A stretch of 64,000 nucleotides of DNA from Eublepharis macularius (Eukaryota; Chordata; Lepidosauria; Squamata; Eublepharidae): positions 173,205,681-173,269,680 of the forward strand of contig NC_072793.1 in the NCBI RefSeq assembly GCF_028583425.1, given 5' to 3'. A program made the position numbers and the translations under genes. The notes under the pieces are model-generated. The model ran no database searches. It was not told where the DNA came from and worked only from the letters and a program-made list of their open reading frames with translations. Positions 11,074 through 21,500 of the stretch are shown piece by piece (position 1 is the stretch's first letter; each line of letters begins with the position of its first letter).

Positions 11074-11514
11074 CTGAGTCTCCCTGAACTGGCAGCGGAT
11101 CTTTCCCATCACCTCCTACCTGAGACTTGGAAGGGGAGATGCCAGAGACTGGGACTGTATGAATGTATGCCAAGCAGGGGCTTTATCTTGGGGCCATGGT
11201 CCTTTACTAATGAAACAGTAAATGCTTGTGAAGCCAGAGGCGAGTGAAAGCTGCCCCTTCAGGGGAAGTGCAACCCTTCCAGGAGAGGCTGAATACTCAA
11301 GATGATCTTGACCAGCAGCACCTCAGCCTTGCCTAGGATCAGTTTATGGGCCTGGATCTGCCTGTGGACCTTCTCCCAGCCCCTGCTCAGGACCTCCACA
11401 GACTCACTGAGCTCCGCTGCTGAGGAGGAATAGCAATGGGTATCCCGCACTTGTTCATGGCTCCCCCCTCCAGATCTCCGAATGATTTCTCCCAGTGTTT
11501 CCTTCTCCTTCCAG

Positions 11515-11641
11515 AGTCCCGTGTCCTTTGAAGAGGTGGCTGTGCATTTCACCCAGGAGGAGTGGACCCTGCTGCGCCCAGCCCAGAGGGCTCTCTACAA
11601 GGAAGTCATGCTGGAGAATTTTGGGAACGTGGCCTCTCTGG
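11515..11641 (+). CDS. Gene B KRAB-A exon
   Basis: This 127-base exon is the standard size for KRAB-A. The acceptor is CTTCCAG and the donor is GTGAGG. It encodes [15 protein letters not shown], then [18 protein letters not shown] and GNVASL. The residues needed for TRIM28 contact in the family (EV near the start, EEW, MLE) are present. It enters in phase 0 and leaves in phase 1. It differs from gene C's KRAB-A by one base (His to Arg, AVHF to AVRF). Confidence 0.95.
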
Positions 11642-12012
11642 GTGAGGATCCTTTTCTCCTTGCTATGCAGAGTGACTGTAAGGAGGTCCTTAGTGAGGAA
11701 GGTCACAGTCCGGGTGTCTGCCCTGGGCCAATGGCTGATCTCTGCCCCCCTCCATGATCCTTCCTCTGAAATGGGAGGGGTTGTGGGTTCTCTTTGCAGA
11801 GAGGGAGCCCCTGCCTGGCAGTCCTGTGTCTCGGCCCCGTGAGATGCTTCATCTGGAGAAGGTGAAGCAGTCTAAGCAGGGGCTTCCTTCTGGTCTGGGC
11901 CTTGCCTTACCTGGGCTGAGATGTGAGTGTGGAGGGAACTCTGCTGGATTCTTTGCCCCTGATTTGTTCTCAATTGGCATCTCAATCATTCAAGTCGGGA
12001 GGGGGGGGGAAG

Positions 12013-12780
12013 TCAATGAATAAATATTGAATAAATATTTATAAATATATAATAAGTAGTGAAGTGCAAAGTGATAGTGCTATTAAATACAGTAAATACT
12101 AATTCAATAAATATTCGATAAATACAATCAGTGATACAGACCAAAGTGGAGCAACCGATTTCCACGCACCTAGAAGAAGAAATAAGCAAGTAACGTTATT
12201 GTAAGAACTTCAGACTGTATTACTTCTTTTCACTCCCTTAGAAGAAGAAATAAGAAAAAGACATTATCGCAAGTACTTTGGACTGTATTACTTGTTTGGT
12301 TTAGCTGTTGCCATTCCTATTTTACAATAATAATAATAACATTTGATTTATATACCGCCCTTCAGCACAACTTAATGCCTACTCAGAGCGGTTTACAAAG
12401 TATATCATTATTATCCCCACAGCAAAACACCCTGTGAGGTGGGTGGTACAGAGAGAGCTCCAGAGAACTGTGACTAGCCCAAGGTCACCCAGCTGGCTTC
12501 AAGTGGAGGAGTGGGGAATCAAACCCGGCTCTCCAGATTAGAGTCCACACTCTTAACCACTATGCCAAACTGGCTGTTCTATGAGGTTCTCTTACTATGT
12601 ATTGTACTACTGTTTGTTGAACTATTCCATAGATGTGAATTTTCTCTGTTTAATCTGACTATATTGATTGTATTTATTGAATGCTTATAGAGTTAGTATT
12701 TCCTATATTTATTAGCACTGTCACTTTGCACTTTACTATTTATTATAATTATAAATATTTATTCAATATTTATTCATTGA
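12013..12780. mobile_element. AT-rich inverted-repeat element with nested SINE
   Basis: Arms of about 118 and 116 bases (12013-12130 and 12665-12780) are reverse complements, beginning TCAATGAATAAATATTGAAT. Between them lie two tandem copies of a stretch of about 60-70 bases (from about 12173 and 12241, each starting AGAAGAAGAAATAAG) and a reverse-oriented SINE. Same structure at 25462-26229 in gene C. It sits in the KRAB-A/KRAB-B intron. Confidence 0.75.
12326..12575 (-). repeat. tRNA-derived SINE inside the inverted-repeat element
   Basis: Reverse complement of the SINE type at 2663-2912, with the tail end (ATTTATATACCGCCCTTC) first and the tRNA-like head last. It is also present in gene C (about 25775-26024), so it inserted before the cassette duplicated. 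Confidence 0.85.
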
Positions 12781-13048
12781 TTTATTTTCCCTTGACTTGT
12801 GGGTAACCACTTTGTTTCTTGTCAGTTTCGAGTCGGGGAGGCTTTGTTCTGGTTCTGGCATTTCAATCTCAGCTGGGCAGGGAGCAGGCACAGAACTGCC
12901 AGTACCAGGTGGGTGATTCTTGACCTCCATCCCAAACCTATTGCTTGTCTTTTTTGTATTTTTGGAGGACTACAGACAACCTGGCTTGGAATCCTTGGAT
13001 GTATGTGCATACGAGAAATAATTATTTCCTTTTTTTCTGATTAAAAAG

Positions 13049-13141
13049 CACCTCAGATTGCAAAACCTGACCTCATATCCTGGCTGGAAAAGGAGCAGGA
13101 GTTGTTTCTCCTGAGCGCTAATGAAGAGGAGGGATTGGCAG
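13049..13141 (+). CDS. Gene B KRAB-B exon
   Basis: A 93-base exon entering and leaving in phase 1. It encodes PQIAKPDLISWLEKEQELFL then SANEEEGLA, the reptile form of the KRAB-B box (KPDLISWLE core). The donor is CAG then GTAGCT at 13142. Compared with genes D and E the exon ends 12 bases earlier, because the ancestral donor position reads AT instead of GT. Confidence 0.88.
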
Positions 13142-13339
13142 GTAGCTGTTTTGATCTGTCTTGGGACTGTGACCTGCCTGTGCTTCCTTCCATGGGCTAG
13201 TTGGTTTCTCATTTGCTCTGAGATCCCTTTAACTGGAGGTGCTAGATATTGAATAGGGAACCTGGTGCATGGAAAGCCAAAGAAACTTTAGACAGCACCC
13301 ATGTGCTCCTGCATACATCTATGGTGTGGAATACCATGG

Positions 13340-13975
13340 GCAGTTCTGGTCACCACATCTGTGAAAGGACATTGCAGAGCAGGAAAAAGTCCAGAAGAGG
13401 GCAACTAAGATGATTAGGGGGGTGGAGCACCTTTCCTGTGAGGAAAGGCTGCAGAGTCTGGGACTTTTCAGTTTAGAAAAGAGACAGCTGAAGAGAGGGG
13501 ACATGATAGAGGTTTATAAAATTACAGATGGGGTAGAGAGGGTGGACAGAGGTAACTTTTTCTCCCTCTTCCAAAATATTAGAATTCAGGGGCATTCCAA
13601 AAAGCTCATGGACAGTAGATTCAGGAAGGACAAAAAGAAATTCTTTTTTACAGAACGGTTGATTAAAATGTAGAATTTCCTGCCCAAGGATCTCAGGATG
13701 GGCACAGGCACGGACGGCTTTAAATGGGGATTAGACAGAGTCCTGGAGGAGAGATCTGTCAGTGGTAACTTACCAGCCACGGTGACTGAAGGGAACCTCC
13801 ACATTCAGAGACTGTGAACATCTGAATTAGCAGTGCAGGGGGGCAACTTCAGGGGAAGGCCTCGGCCTCTGTGCCTCGTGGCTGGCCCTCCAGAGTAGCA
13901 GGTTGGCCGCCGTGTCAGCAGGATGCTGGATCTGACGGCGCACTGGTCTGATCCAGCAGGGCTGTATGTTTGTTC
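13340..13975 (+). repeat. CR1-like LINE 3' region
   Basis: A frame with CEERLQSLGLFSLEKRQLKR then GDMIEVYKI matches the conserved 3' segment of CR1-type elements of birds and reptiles. Gene C keeps only pieces of it (about 26785-26995) after several deletions. Confidence 0.7.
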
Positions 13976-14189
13976 TTCTGCCAGCAAAGCAAAGCATGTG
14001 CTTTACTACAGAGACATGACTCCAGACATTGCTCCCATAAGTGCAATTTTTCTCCCCCAGCATAGAGCAGTGTTGTAAGTGGTACTGGAGAGCCTGGTAC
14101 AAAAATACACACTCTGAAGAGAAACCAAGCATTGCACATAAATATTTGTCAACAGGATAGAACACCAATAGAAAATTCAACTTCTTGCA

Positions 14190-14420
14190 GAGGAATAATA
14201 GAATCGTAGAATTAAAAATGTTGAGAGGGGCCAAGAGACCCTCCAGTCCACACAGCAGGATGACCTAAAGCATCCCTGAGAAATAATCATCCAGTCTCTG
14301 CTTAAACACCACCAAAGAGGGAGAGTCCACCACATCTCTAGGCAACTGATTCTGCCACAGAGCTGCCATGGTTAGAAAGAGTTTTCCCAATATTCTGCCA
14401 ATACCTCTGTATTCTCCTGA
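14190..14420 (+). repeat. CR1-like tail fragment
   Basis: GAATCGTAGAATT, AGACCCTCCAGTCCACACAG, CCAGTCTCTGCTTAAACACC and CTAGGCAACTGATTCTGCCA follow the consensus order of reptile CR1 tails. The last part persists at about 27000-27130 in gene C. Confidence 0.55.
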
Positions 14421-14614
14421 AAATAACAGCTATTCCTATACTTCAAAATAATAGTCATATTTCCTCTCAAAGACTGCTGAAATTGAGTTTATATGCATGT
14501 TTGGAACAATAGACTCTACCCCCCCAGGTTGAATCGATACACAAGATTTTTCTCCCATTACAGATGCTAATTTATTGCATTTTGCACCCCTGCTCTGTCA
14601 AGCTTCTATCTTTT

Positions 14615-14700
14615 CCCACTCATGTCTGAGGAAGGGAGCTTTGACTCTCGAAAGCTCATACTCTTTAAATCGAATAGGCCTCTAAGGTTAGTAACTTGGT
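14615..14700 (+). repeat. Penelope-like fragment with hammerhead-type core
   Basis: CTGAGGA (14626-14632) fits the CUGANGA box. A GGGAG/CTCTC stem follows, then GAAA (14650-14653) and GCTCATAC. This is the layout of the hammerhead ribozymes known in Penelope-like elements. It is followed by the family's CTCTAAGGTTAGTAA-like end. Confidence 0.55.
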
Positions 14701-15334
14701 GAAACAGATTCTGGGCATCCTCCCCCTCGTCCGTCCCTGGCTGGAGGTAGATGGATGGGTGTTGGCATGGCATGGCATGCTGGTCCTTCTGTATTTTCTG
14801 CTGATCGTCAGAAACAGACAGGATCACACACATTTCCATACACACCTCACACAAACGGTCAGCTCCTTTTCTGATCTCCCACCCCCATGTGAGAGAAAAG
14901 AACCGTTAGCCAATCTGGGTCTTGAGTTCTGGAGTCCAAAGCCCGCCAGAACAAGCGGGCCCAATAGAGAGGAATTAACAAATGTAAGGATTGCTGTGTT
15001 TTCCCTTCCAGTTGTAAAAGGGACTCATCCGGAGGGCATGGTGCTTTTCCCAGGCTGTGTTACACAACTGGGCTAGTGAGTGTCCATAAACTGTCAAGAC
15101 CCTCCGCCCGGCTGCATTTCTCATTCCTGATAGGGATTCATTGGCTTTCCCGTACACATTCTGGCAACTTCCAGTTCAGCTTAGAGAAGTGTTGCTCTGC
15201 TAATAACAGTTGCAGAGAAAAGCTTTTGCCCAGTTATTATTATTAACTACTGATCATCAGTAGGTTAAGTTCAATCCCTAGTGTCATACGCTCTTATTTT
15301 AATTGTGTTCATATCAGGTTTCTGTTTCTTTCAG

Positions 15335-16728
15335 TGGGAGAGACATGGAAGTCAGTGAAAGAAATGGAAAAGCATGAGGTGATGGAGAAAGAAGATACAT
15401 TTCCAGGTGTGAAAGAGAAGGCTGGATGTTATGAAGGAGTGCAGAGGGAGGAAAGACACCACCGGCATACAGGAAGAAATACTTGCTGTCTTTTACGGGG
15501 TGATGACATTCCACTGCTTCAAAAAAGATGCAAAGCAGAAAGCAGAAATGAGCGCAGTAGAAGTGAAAAAAGAACCTCTGAAAATCCCCATATTAATATG
15601 CTTTTGAAAACCGAGAATGGAGAGAGAATGTGTAAATGGCCAGAGTGCCGAAAAACCTTCAGTCACGTTGGACACCTTAATATCCATCAAAGAGTTCATC
15701 TAGAGGAGAAGCCATATAAATGCCCAGAGTGCGGGAAAAGGTTTGGACAGAAAGATCATTTAACATCCCATCAAAGAATTCACACAGGGGAGAAACCCTA
15801 TAAATGCCTGGTGTGTGGGAAGAGCTTCAGTGAGATCAGAAAACTTACAGTCCATCAGAGAATTCACACAGGGGAGAAACCATATAAATATCTAGATTGT
15901 GGGGAAAGCTTTGCACAGAAACATATCTTAGTGTTCCATCAACTAATTCACATAGGGGAGAAAACATATAAATGCCTGGGTTGTGGAAAAATTGTTAGTC
16001 ACACTGAAGACCTCACTATCCATCAAAGAATTCACACAAGGGAGAAGCCATATAGATGCCTAGAGTGTGGGGAAAGCTTTGGGAGTAAAGCTAATCTAAC
16101 ATCTCATCAAAGATTGCACACAGAGGAGAAACCATATACATGCCTAGAGTGTGGAAAAACCTTTAGATATAACGCTAAACTAACATCCCATCAAAGAATG
16201 CACACAGGGGAGAAACCATATAAATGTATAGAGTGTGGAAAAAACTTTGGATGGAAAGCTAACCTAACATCCCATCAAAGAATGCACACAGGAGAAAAAC
16301 CATATAAATGCTCCGTGTGTGCGAAAAGTTTTGCGTGGAAAGATAAGCTAACTTCCCATCAAAGAATGCACACAGGAGAAAAACCATATAAATGCTCCGT
16401 GTGTGCAAAAAGTTTTGCGTGGAAAGATAACCTAACTTCCCATCAAACAATTCACAATGGGGAGAAACCACATAAATGCCTAGAGTGTGGAAAAGCGTTC
16501 AGGCAGAAGGGAAATCTTACTGTCCATCAAAGAATTCACACAAGGGAGAAGCCATATAAATGCTTGGAGTGTGGAAAAAGCTTCCGTGAGAGAGGAAAAC
16601 TTACTGTCCATCAAAGAATTCACTCGGGGGAGAAGCCATATAAATACCTGGAGTGTGGGAAAAAATTTTGGGAGGAAATATACCCATACTACCCATCAAA
16701 GAATTCACACAGGGAAGAAACTATATAA
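15335..16728 (+). CDS. Gene B: C2H2 zinc-finger terminal exon
   Basis: With the exons at 10191, 11515 and 13049 this completes a 547-residue KRAB-ZNF protein. The linker ([15 protein letters not shown] onward) is about 100 residues, then twelve finger units. Unit 1 lacks its first Cys (WPEC) and unit 4 has Tyr for Cys (YLDC); the other ten are canonical. Fingers 9 and 10 are near-identical tandem copies (AWKDKL and AWKDNL). Fingers 3-8 match gene C fingers 12-17, so nine fingers present in C are absent here. From about 16635 the sequence switches to match gene A, including the same one-base-longer G/A run and off-frame tail ending at 16728. Likely nuclear repressor; targets unknown. Confidence 0.95.
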
Positions 16729-17240
16729 ATGCCTGGAGGGTGGGAAAAGCCTTGAGGGTGGGAAAATGCCTGGAGGGTGGGAAAAGCCTAGTGTTCCATC
16801 AACTAATTCACATATGGGAGAAAAGCTATCAACACCTGGAGCATGGAAAAACTTTCAGTCACAGTGGAGACCTTACTCTCCATCAAAGGATTCACACATG
16901 GGAGAAGCCATATAAATGCCTACAGTGTGGAAAAGGCTTTGGATGGAAAGCTAGCCTAATATCCCACCAGAGAATTCACGTGGGAATTACCACATAAATG
17001 CCTGGAGTGTGGAAAGAGCATAAGTGAGACTGACAGTCTTATTGTACATCAAACAATTCACAAAGTGGGGAAAGTATATAAATGCCTGGAGTGTGGAAAA
17101 AGCTTCGGGTGAAAAGATAGCTTAGTGTTCCATCAACGAATTCACATGAGAGAAAAGATATAAATGCCTGGAGTGTGGAAAACATTTCAGTAACAGTGGA
17201 CACCATACTTCCCATCGAAGAATTCACATGGGGAGAAAAA
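16729..17240 (+). pseudogene. Abandoned 3' zinc-finger remnants of gene B
   Basis: Finger-like units behind the gene B stop match those behind gene A almost base for base. One local difference is a small tandem duplication of a GGAGGGTGGGAAAA motif at about 16733-16790. They are read out of the main frame and several lack zinc ligands. Confidence 0.75.
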
Positions 17241-17295
17241 CAAATACCTAGATTGTGAAAAATGCTGGTCAAAGTGGACGCCTTGCTTTCCATCA

Positions 17296-17301
17296 AATAA
17301 A
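17296..17301 (+). promoter_or_regulatory. Candidate polyadenylation signal, gene B
   Basis: AATAAA at the position equivalent to 2614-2619 behind gene A. Confidence 0.4.
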
Positions 17302-17344
17302 TATAATACCAATTAAAACAAAAGGATGACCATGTTATCTATGT

Positions 17345-17606
17345 AGAGCCAGTTTGGTGTAGAGGTTAAGAGCACGGGACACTCATCTGGAGAGCTGGGT
17401 TTGATTCCCCACTCCTCCACTTGAAACCAGCTGGGTCACCATGGACAAGTCACAGTTCTCTGGAGCTCTCTCAGCCCCACCCACCTCACAGGTGTTTTGT
17501 TGTGGGGATAATAATAACATTGTAAATCACTCTGAGTGGGCATTAAGTTGTCCTGAAGGGTGGTATATAAATTGAATGTTATGTTATTATTATTATTATG
17601 TTATTA
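17345..17606 (+). repeat. tRNA-derived SINE
   Basis: Second-cassette copy of the SINE at 2663-2912, with the same head and a longer TTATTATTA tail. Confidence 0.85.
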
Positions 17607-17611
17607 TTAGT

Positions 17612-17812
17612 AGGACCCAACTATGCATTTTTTACATTATTGAATACTTAATCTTTAGACTTTTGCTTCAGTTGTGTCTTCAGATTTAAGGTTGGTTCCA
17701 GATTTCTACATTCCTAATCCTATTGTTTATTGGATGTCTCATCCTGTTATTTGTACTGACATCCGCCTTGAGTCCCATTGAGAAAGGTGGACTATAAATC
17801 ACATAACTTCTT
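17612..17812 (+). repeat. LINE (L2-type) 3' tail
   Basis: Second-cassette copy of the tail at 4021-4205. It directly follows the SINE because the 1.1-kb block present between A and B is missing here. Confidence 0.6.
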
Positions 17813-19400
17813 CCTTCCTTGTTTTTGGATTGCTAAAGGAGAGGACAGACTGCAGCTTCTCCTGCTTCAAAAGGGCCTGCCCCTCATCAAGTGCTGTTCA
17901 CGGGTGGCTCTTCATTTATTTATTGTTTGCTCTTCCCACAAGTGGACTCAGAGCAGATAACCACGTTTGAATCTACATAATATTACCATTTAAATCATAA
18001 AAACTTACAATTTAGCAATAAAAGGAACAGCTCTAACAGTCAGCCCATATTACCCATTTCTGAAATGTTTCTGGGAGTGGTCCAACAGATGGAAGGAAAA
18101 AAAGAAAAAGGGAAGGGTCCCTGTCTAGGTGGCTGGCTGGAAGGCTCATCCATAGCCCAGCCTCAACCATATGCATCATGAAACCTGGGCCCAGCCCTTG
18201 CCTGCACCTAGTGGAAAGAGCAACCCCACTTGCGTGCCTGGAGATCAGAAGCAGTTGGCATCAGACGACGCTGGTGAGACCACACAGGGATGGATACATT
18301 GCAGCTTGTAGCCCTGGAATGTTTACGGTTTCCTTGTGACGTATTGTGAGGCATGTTGAATGGGAGTTACTAGTGGTGTGTTTTAGTGGTTCTGGGGGCA
18401 ATTATTACCTAGAGTTGGATGTATGAAGAATGCACCATTCCAGTGCGGATGGGAGCTCATAGCTATAAGGGCAGCAGTGATCAAAGATGGCCAGTATCTG
18501 GCATGGATGCTCTCTGCCTATCTAATTCTGTAGCATCCTGAACATTGATGGTACAAGGGCCGCTCTTTTCCCCCATGGTTGCACAAATACTATGCAATCC
18601 CAGATCAGCCCTGGTCAGTATTTGGATGGGAGTCCACCAAGGCAGGCCAGGGTTGCCACACAGAGGCAGGCAATGGCAAACCACCTCTGAATGTCCCTTG
18701 CCTTGAAACCCTGCATGGTCATCGTAAGTTGCCTGGGACTTTAAAACTATAAAAGGAGTTGAAAGGGGAGGGACAGAAGCGAGGAAAGGAGAGGGGCAGG
18801 GTGGGCACAAGGCACCAATCACTGCACGGTGGGCAGGTCAAGGTAAATTTTTAGGGTGTAAGCTTTCAAGAGTCAGAACTTTCTCCATAAACAGATGACC
18901 CCTCTTGCCTTTGCTTCTTCCGGGATTGCTATTTCTCTTTCAGGCAGAGGCAGGACTGTGCCTTCAGTATTCAGACGATCCTTAAACAATGCAAGCACAG
19001 AGACCTGCCGGATTAGCGATTGGAGCCAACAGGCACAGTTCTAGTTTCCAAAGAGATTTAATCCCCAGGGTTAAACCTGGAGCAATTGGATGCCAGGGTG
19101 AGGAGAGGGCCCAGCATTTTCCCCAAAGGCCCTCATGGATGCCACACACAGATTTTTAAAAAGAGTTTCTCATTCATGTGGTTGCAAGGGTGTGCTCAAC
19201 ATTGCCTCCTGAAATCCTAGAAAGCAGAGGAGATTCGGAGAGATCCCCGGCAGGGAATGGGTAAGCCAGTTTTTAAAGGAGACCAGCTTTCTGGCCTCCC
19301 ATCCGGAAGCCAAAGCCTTTTATGTAGCACTTGCTTTTGAGTTTCCTCTTAAGGATTATTTCTTTGGAAGGTTTTAAGAAGAGGCGATATGGCCATCTGA
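17813..19400 (+). other. Intergenic B-C interval
   Basis: Near-identical to 4206-5838, including a 5S-derived SINE fragment at about 18580-18740. No gene recognised. Confidence 0.5.
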
Positions 19401-19705
19401 CAGCCATGCTGCTTCTATGACTGCGTATGAATTTTGGCAGGTTGCGAGGCGTCCAGGAAGGAATGAGCTGCTGCTAGGCTCCTGTGGCCCTTATCCTCCC
19501 CTGGCAATGCTGATTGCCCAGCATGAATTTGCCTCCAGGACAGGCTCCACTGGCCAGGGGTCTTGGAAGCTGTTTTCCCCACGGGCAAAGAGTAGCAGTA
19601 ATGGGGGGGGGGGAGGGAATGGAGAGCGGTAGATGTGAATTTCCTGAATTTTGCAGGAGGTTGAAATAAATGGCCCTTGAGTTCCCTTCCACCTCTATGC
19701 TCCTG
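19401..19705 (+). repeat. CR1-like LINE 3' tail
   Basis: Second-cassette copy of 5839-6135, nearly identical over its length. Confidence 0.55.
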
Positions 19706-19891
19706 TGTTTCTTTTTTTCTCGTAATGTTTTCATTTGGTGCCAGAAGTCTTTGAACAGAAAGACAAAGCCAAAAAAAGTGTGTGTGGGGGGGGGCATCCT
19801 AAAGCTGCTCACAGACCCTAAAAATCAAGAGCTTGACGGGATAAAATCAAACCCCGTGCATTCTGTTCATGAATGAATGGATCTATTCATT

Positions 19892-19999
19892 GATGCAGAG
19901 GAGTTAGCCGTGTTAGTCTGTGGTAGCAGACTAACTAAGAGAACTTGATTCTCGAAAGCTTATGCTACAATAAAATTGGTTAGTCTTAAAGGTGCTACC
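19892..19999 (+). mobile_element. Penelope-like fragment inserted next to gene C promoter
   Basis: A 108-base insertion flanked by a perfect 13-base duplication GGATCTATTCATT (19879-19891 and 20000-20012). Gene B has the empty site at about 6300-6312. It contains TCTCGAAAGCTTATGCTACA and GTCTTAAAGGTGCTACC, the Penelope-like signature. It lies about 35 bases in front of the conserved promoter block of gene C. Confidence 0.85.
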
Positions 20000-20033
20000 G
20001 GATCTATTCATTCTCTCTCTCCCTCTCCCTCCC

Positions 20034-20189
20034 CTTTGTAACGGCTGCGATTCTATCCAAGGGTTAAAGGGAGGGAGGTCACATTCCTAGAGAGGCCAGG
20101 GAGTGGGGCTGGGCGAGCCGTTTCCTGCCCCTCCGATCGCAGCAGCCGCCTTTGGTTTTCTCCGATCGCTGCTTGAAAGGCTGAATCTG
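20034..20189 (+). promoter_or_regulatory. Gene C putative promoter and non-coding first exon
   Basis: Near-identical to 6330-6490, with the same GGGTTAAAGGGAGGGAGG and CCGTTTCCTGCCCCTCC motifs and the donor GTGAGC at 20190. Its upstream side differs from gene B by the 108-base insertion. Confidence 0.5.
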
Positions 20190-21317
20190 GTGAGCTTGGA
20201 GGGGCGTTCGGGGGGGGGGGGAGATGTGGGGTGTGTGTGGGGTGTTGCAATGCAGAATCCCGAACAAAGAGAAAGGAGGGGGTGAGGTGGGAGAAAGCAC
20301 CCCCCCCCGGGGTCCTTCCTCTTGGATCAGAAAGAACCAAAGAAATGCCTGGGGAATAAAAGAGCTGCAGGCGGCACGAAGAGGAAAGGCGTTGTGCTTA
20401 TTGGGGGTTTGGACCGGGCCGGGGAGCAAGAGATCGAGGCTGGGGAGCAGCGGGAAGGGCAGCAGGAGATTTGTGCGAGAAAGCGCCCCCCCACACACAC
20501 ACACACACACGCACACCCCTTCTGCCCCCTCTGCCTTTTTTTTAGCCTGTCCCCGGCGGGGCTTTCCTTCTTTCCTCTGCAGTCTCCTCAACAATGTTCC
20601 CCAACAGTCTTTTTTTCGCTCTTTCGAAAACTGATGCAGGTGGGTTTGAGAAGACAGCCCCCTCCCCTTCTCTTGAAGTCCTCTAATGTTGGAGTTTAAC
20701 CCCCTCCCTCCTCTGTGTATATATGGAGGGGGGATCCCTCCGGGTTCCGTTAGATCAGGAGTCCACTGTGCGGTTTGTGTGTGGCGAGAGCACTCAAGTC
20801 AGTGTTGACTTATGGCGACCCCTGGTGGGGTTTTCATGGCAAGAGACTAACAGAGGTGGTTTGCCATTGCCTGTCTCTGCAACTCTGGTCTTAGTTGGAG
20901 GGGTGCTGTCCAGTTACTAACCAAGGCTGACCCTGCTTAGCTTCTGAGATCCGACAAAATCAGGCTCACCTGGGCTATCCAGGTCAGGGTCCACAGTGTG
21001 GGCACCTTTGAAATTCTGACAGGGGATGGTGGGCACATCCACAGAATAGCTTCCACAGGAGGTGGAGCTAACCACAAAATGGTCGCCACCGAAGCCTCAA
21101 TTCCAGTAGCAGTTAGGCATCATTAACTCCTATTGAAATCAGTGGGACATAAATCAAGAATCATGACAAAATCTTATTATTTTGCTGGGATTGTGCCTTA
21201 TGTGTTCTGACATTACCCTTCTTGCGTCGTTTAAAAAAGAAACTAGTGCTTTAAAACATTGTCTTGCAAACACACAAAATAAGTATACCTGTTGAGCTAA
21301 CTAAGAAACCCTCGTCG
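20190..21317 (+). other. Gene C intron 1, leader region with 5S-derived SINE
   Basis: Matches 6491-7604, with homopolymer length changes and a reverse 5S-derived SINE at about 20757-20990. No conserved coding frame. Confidence 0.5.
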
Positions 21318-21500
21318 GGCAGTTTCAGGTGGGTAGCCACGTTGGTCTGTAGTAGAAGGGCAAGATTTGGGTTCAGTGGCACCTTAAAGATGAACTAGAT
21401 TTGCAGAGAATGAGCTCTCAAGAGTCGGAGAGTCAGCTCTGACTCGAAAGCTCATACCCCGGAAATCTAGTTGATCTTTAAGGTGCTACTGGATCCACTT
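21318..21500 (+). repeat. Penelope-like element fragment
   Basis: Copy of 7605-7785, with the CTCGAAAGCTCATACC and AAGGTGCTACTGGATCC motifs. Confidence 0.55.

Noticed and set aside
10856-11077. Short frame inside the MITE at 10843-11073
   Set aside because: The sequence is the inverted-repeat element itself and is absent from the sister gene.
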